Under the pieces are notes generated by a model, which saw only the letters and a list, made by a program, of their open reading frames with translations, made no database searches and was not told the DNA's origin. The position numbers and the translations under genes are program-made. DNA of 64,000 nucleotides from Allopusillimonas sp048270225 (GTDB lineage: Bacteria; Pseudomonadota; Gammaproteobacteria; Burkholderiales; Burkholderiaceae_B): assembly GCA_048270225.1 (NCBI GenBank), contig JBLWTG010000002.1:496001-560000 (forward strand), in the 5' to 3' direction. Below are positions 61,130 to 64,000 of this stretch, one piece after another (position 1 is the first letter of the stretch; each line of letters begins with the position of its first letter).

Positions 61130-61630
61130 ATGAAGCTGTCCACGCTCAAACGCATTCCCTTGCGCTGGCGCGCCCGGGCCATGCGTCTGGGCTTCAACCT
61201 GCACCCGGCCTTTCGTTCCTCGGGAGGACGGGTGCAGTATATTTCGCCGGATTTGTCTCAGGTCCGGATCAGTCTGCGCCTGACCCGACGCACGCGCAAC
61301 ATCGTTGGATCACTATACGGAGGTTCGCTATTCGCGATCACTGACGGCCCCCACGCAGCCATGCTGCTGGCACGCATGGAACGCGACATTATTGTGTGGG
61401 ACAAGTCTGCTGCCATTCGCTTTCGCCGGCCGGCGTACACCACGCTATATGCCGACTTCCATATCTCGCAGCAAGACATTGACGATATCTGCGAAGATCT
61501 GGACAAAGAGCACGAAACATCACGCCGCTTCACCATTGAGATCAAGGATGCCGAAGGAACCGTGTACACCGTCGTCGAGCGCATGGTATATATCGCGGAT
61601 AAGTCATACTACAAGGTCAAAAGGGGGTAA
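61130..61630 (+). CDS. DUF4442 hotdog-fold protein (putative acyl-CoA thioesterase)
   Basis: A 166-residue protein of the DUF4442 family, which has the hotdog fold of acyl-CoA thioesterases. Visible features are the substrate-tunnel segment NIVGSLYGGSLFAITDG and the strand RFRRPAYTTLYADF, with no signal peptide. It lies 16 bases after fadL and 5 bases before fadD, which argues for a role on fatty acyl substrates, for example clearing dead-end acyl-CoA. Activity is inferred from fold and neighbours only. Confidence 0.8.
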   Translation: MKLSTLKRIPLRWRARAMRLGFNLHPAFRSSGGRVQYISPDLSQVRISLRLTRRTRNIVGSLYGGSLFAITDGPHAAMLLARMERDIIVWDKSAAIRFRRPAYTTLYADFHISQQDIDDICEDLDKEHETSRRFTIEIKDAEGTVYTVVERMVYIADKSYYKVKRG

Positions 61631-61635
61631 GTAGC

Positions 61636-63339
61636 ATGGAACGCATATGGCTGGAACACTACCCGGAAGGCATCCCGGCCGAGATTACCGACGTAGCCGC
61701 CCGGTACGACTCGCTCGTGTCGATGCTGGAAGAAAGCTGCAGCCGGCATGCCGCCGACATCGCCTATTACAGCCTGGGCGCCAGCATGACTTATGCGGAA
61801 CTGGACAAATACTCGCGCCAGTTCGCGGCCTGGCTGCAGGCCAAAGGCCTCAAGAAGGGCGATCGCGTCGCGCTCATGATGCCCAACCTCCTGCAATATC
61901 CGGTATGCCTGTTCGGCACCCTTCGGGCCGGCGGGGTCGTTGTGAACACCAATCCCATGTATACCGCCACCGAATTGCATCATCAATTGCAGGATTCGGG
62001 TGCGCGCATTATTGTCATCGCCGAAAACTTCGCCAGCACGCTTCAGAACGCCCTGGAAGGCACCGCGATCGATACGATAGTTATCACATCGCTGGGCGAT
62101 ATGCTGGGCTCACTGAGAGGCGCGCTGACCAATCTGGTGGTGCGGCATGTCAAGAAACTGGTACCTGCCTACCGGCTCCCCGGCGCCCAGCCATTCAGGC
62201 AAACGCTTGAGCAAGGCGCCAGCGCTGACTACACCAAACCGTCGTTGACCCACGACGACATGGCGCTGCTGCAATATACCGGCGGAACGACCGGCGTCGC
62301 CAAAGGCGCCGTGCTGACTCACGGCAATATGGTGTCCAATGTGTGCCAGGCCCATGCCTGGGTCAAGCCTTATGTGAGCGGCCCGCAGTGCATCATTACC
62401 GCACTGCCGCTCTATCATATCTTCGCTCTGACGGCGAACTGCCTGACCTTTATCGTGCTGGGCGCGAGCAATGTACTCATCGTCAATCCGCGCGACATTC
62501 CGGCCGTGGTCAAGACCATGCGCAAGCATCGCTTTACCGCCATCACCGGCGTCAACACGCTGTTCAATGCCCTCCTGTTGAATGCGGATTTCGCCAAGCT
62601 GGATTTCTCGTCGCTCCGGTTTACGCTGGGCGGCGGCATGGCCGTTCAGGAGGTCATCGCCAAGCGTTGGCTCGCCTGCACGGGCGTCCCGCTGGCGCAA
62701 GCCTACGGCCTGACGGAAACCTCGCCGGCGGTCACGATCAATCCCCTGGACAAGACAACATTCACCGGTGCCATTGGCCTGCCAGTACCCTCCACTGACA
62801 TCGCCATCCGCGATGATCAGGGCAAGGACATCCCGCAAGGCGAAAGCGGAGAAATCTGCGTCAAGGGGCCGCAAGTCACGCCGGGCTACTGGAATCGTCC
62901 TGACGAAACCGCAAAAGTCATGGACGCCGATGGGTTTCTGCATACCGGCGATATCGGCTACGTCAACGAGCAGGGCTACATCTTTATTCTTGACCGCAAA
63001 AAAGACATGATCAACGTGTCCGGCTTCAATGTCTATCCCAATGAAGTCGAGGCAGTCGCTGCGGAGCATCCCGACGTCAAGGAAGTTGCCGCCGTCGGCG
63101 TGCCAGACGAACACTCGGGCGAAGTCGTCAAACTGTTTGTCATCCGCAAACACAACAAAGTCACGGAGCGGGAGCTGATCGATTATTGCCGCAACAAACT
63201 CACCGGCTACAAGGCGCCCAAGCTTGTCGAGTTTCGCGACGACCTGCCGCGCAGCAATGTCGGCAAGGTATTGCGCCGCGAGCTCAAGGACGATACCGGG
63301 GCCACAGGAGCGCAACATGATGAACAGCACAAAGCATAA
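61636..63339 (+). CDS. fadD: Long-chain fatty acid-CoA ligase FadD
   Basis: Adenylate-forming enzyme that activates fatty acids to acyl-CoA; 567 residues, family length. The ATP loop is YTGGTTGVAKGAVLTHGNM, A5 is AYGLTETSP and A8 is GYINEQGYI-like (GYVNEQGYIFILDRKKDM). The FACS signature region GDIGYVNEQGYIF is intact, and the C-terminal catalytic lysine lies in LPRSNVGKVLRREL. AAGGGGG lies upstream of the ATG. It likely acts at the inner membrane on acids brought in by FadL. Its 3' end overlaps the chalcone-isomerase-like gene by 23 bases. Confidence 0.95.
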   Translation: MERIWLEHYPEGIPAEITDVAARYDSLVSMLEESCSRHAADIAYYSLGASMTYAELDKYSRQFAAWLQAKGLKKGDRVALMMPNLLQYPVCLFGTLRAGGVVVNTNPMYTATELHHQLQDSGARIIVIAENFASTLQNALEGTAIDTIVITSLGDMLGSLRGALTNLVVRHVKKLVPAYRLPGAQPFRQTLEQGASADYTKPSLTHDDMALLQYTGGTTGVAKGAVLTHGNMVSNVCQAHAWVKPYVSGPQCIITALPLYHIFALTANCLTFIVLGASNVLIVNPRDIPAVVKTMRKHRFTAITGVNTLFNALLLNADFAKLDFSSLRFTLGGGMAVQEVIAKRWLACTGVPLAQAYGLTETSPAVTINPLDKTTFTGAIGLPVPSTDIAIRDDQGKDIPQGESGEICVKGPQVTPGYWNRPDETAKVMDADGFLHTGDIGYVNEQGYIFILDRKKDMINVSGFNVYPNEVEAVAAEHPDVKEVAAVGVPDEHSGEVVKLFVIRKHNKVTERELIDYCRNKLTGYKAPKLVEFRDDLPRSNVGKVLRRELKDDTGATGAQHDEQHKA

Positions 63340-64000
63340 TGCTGGCGGCCTGACGTTATGGCTGGCCGCCGCCGGCCTGACCGCTGGCATGGCGTTGACA
63401 CCGGCCGCGTCGCACGCCGCATCGCAGGGGCCCGCAAAAGCAATTGCCAGCACCCAGGAGCCCACCCCAGTGCCATCGACAGACGCCCCCCTGGCGCATC
63501 CCCCTCGCAAGGTGGCCGGCGTTCCCATCCCGGGCCAGGCCATTGTGCAAGGACACACGCTGCGGCTGAATGGCGCGGGATTGCGCAAGCGCTTTGTCTT
63601 TGATGTTTATGTCGCCGCACTATATGCCGAGCGGCGTACCAGTGATGCAGATGCGCTCATACAAGACAGCTCGCCCCGCCGCCTGCAGCTTATCCTGCTG
63701 CGCGACATCGACAGCAAGACACTGTCTGATGCCCTGAACGAAGGCCTGAATGACAACACCAGCCCGCAGGAGCTGGCCAGCCTGCGGCCGGCTACCGACG
63801 CGTTCCTGCGCATCATGAACAAGGCAGGCCAGGGCAAAGACGGCGACATCATCGACCTGGACATCAGCGCAACCGGCGTGGCCGTTTCGTTTCGGGGCAC
63901 AGCGCTTGGCGCCGTGCAGGACCCACGCTTCGGCCCCGCGCTGCTGCGCGTCTGGCTGGGTCACAAGCCCGCTCAGAAATCGCTCAAGAAGGCGCTGCTT
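63317..64000 (+). CDS. Chalcone isomerase-like domain protein, secreted (3' partial)
   Basis: The frame opens at ATG 63317 (GGAG upstream), inside the last codons of fadD, and is open to the window end (228 residues seen). A signal peptide ends at ASHA (about 34), followed by a Pro-rich stretch. The chalcone-isomerase-like domain (PF16036 type) follows from about 65, with GVPIPGQAIVQGHTLRLNG and RFVFDVYVAALYAE. Such bacterial proteins are of unknown function; plant relatives of this fold bind fatty acids. Overlap with fadD suggests translational coupling and a fatty-acid-related periplasmic role (inference). Confidence 0.82.
   Translation, partial: MMNSTKHNAGGLTLWLAAAGLTAGMALTPAASHAASQGPAKAIASTQEPTPVPSTDAPLAHPPRKVAGVPIPGQAIVQGHTLRLNGAGLRKRFVFDVYVAALYAERRTSDADALIQDSSPRRLQLILLRDIDSKTLSDALNEGLNDNTSPQELASLRPATDAFLRIMNKAGQGKDGDIIDLDISATGVAVSFRGTALGAVQDPRFGPALLRVWLGHKPAQKSLKKALL

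Overview
The window is a contiguous piece of a GC-rich betaproteobacterial chromosome, most likely from the Alcaligenaceae (Bordetella / Achromobacter / Pusillimonas-like). This is inferred from the mix of an aa3 oxidase cluster with a cytochrome-c-fused subunit II, a Ccs-type (system II) cytochrome c maturation pair, Bug-type solute receptors, a TetR/PsrA-like fatty-acid regulator, and ribosomal proteins of betaproteobacterial type. No rRNA, tRNA, insertion sequence, prophage or CRISPR array was found. Coding density is very high. The only gene-free stretch over 300 bases is 51372-51731.

Layout. 1-1560: 3' part of a Na+(K+)/H+ antiporter with a cyclic-nucleotide-binding domain. 1572-10052: cytochrome c oxidase locus, mostly on the minus strand (ctaC, ctaD, a 36-residue assembly protein, a DUF2970 protein, ctaE, SURF1, a SCO-like protein, ctaA, ctaB, SCO1), with a DUF2909 membrane protein opposed to it. 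No ctaG is present. 10309-18514: small stress and transport genes (Nudix hydrolase, persulfide-dioxygenase-like metallo-beta-lactamase, GlcG/HbpS-like secreted protein, MFS exporter with an extra C-terminal domain, ArsR-type regulator, DUF1127 protein, ACR3 arsenite exporter, ssb, second MFS exporter). 18639-28626: uvrA, dgt-aroB-aroK, mrcA (PBP1A), lptM, lysA. 28762-34771: cytochrome c maturation (ccsB, resB), a dihaem cytochrome c4, engB and hemB. 34787-39672: an acyl-CoA dehydrogenase / Bug receptor / CoA-transferase operon opposite a LysR regulator, with two palindromic operator candidates between them. 39686-42294: dsbD and cutA. 42471-51371: the spc and alpha ribosomal operons (rplN to rplQ), not preceded by the S10 operon. 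51732-53159: aldehyde dehydrogenase. 53313-64000: a fatty-acid uptake and beta-oxidation locus (TetR/PsrA-like regulator, fadE, fadI, fadB, fadL, a DUF4442 hotdog protein, fadD and a chalcone-isomerase-fold secreted protein cut by the window end).

How it works together. Haem supply (hemB), haem A synthesis (ctaB, ctaA), copper delivery (SCO proteins), c-type haem attachment (ccsB/resB, with reductant from dsbD) and the oxidase and cytochrome c4 make up much of one aerobic respiratory chain. The right end gives a nearly complete route from external long-chain fatty acid (FadL, FadD) through FadE, FadB and FadI to acetyl-CoA. A perfect PsrA-type palindrome lies just upstream of the regulator that heads this run. 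Nothing here amounts to a clearly new defence or mobile system. The most useful leads are the fatty-acid locus with two accessory proteins of unassigned role, the LysR-controlled acyl-CoA operon, a possibly leaderless arsenite exporter, a terminator-like hairpin inside the alpha operon, and the missing ctaG.
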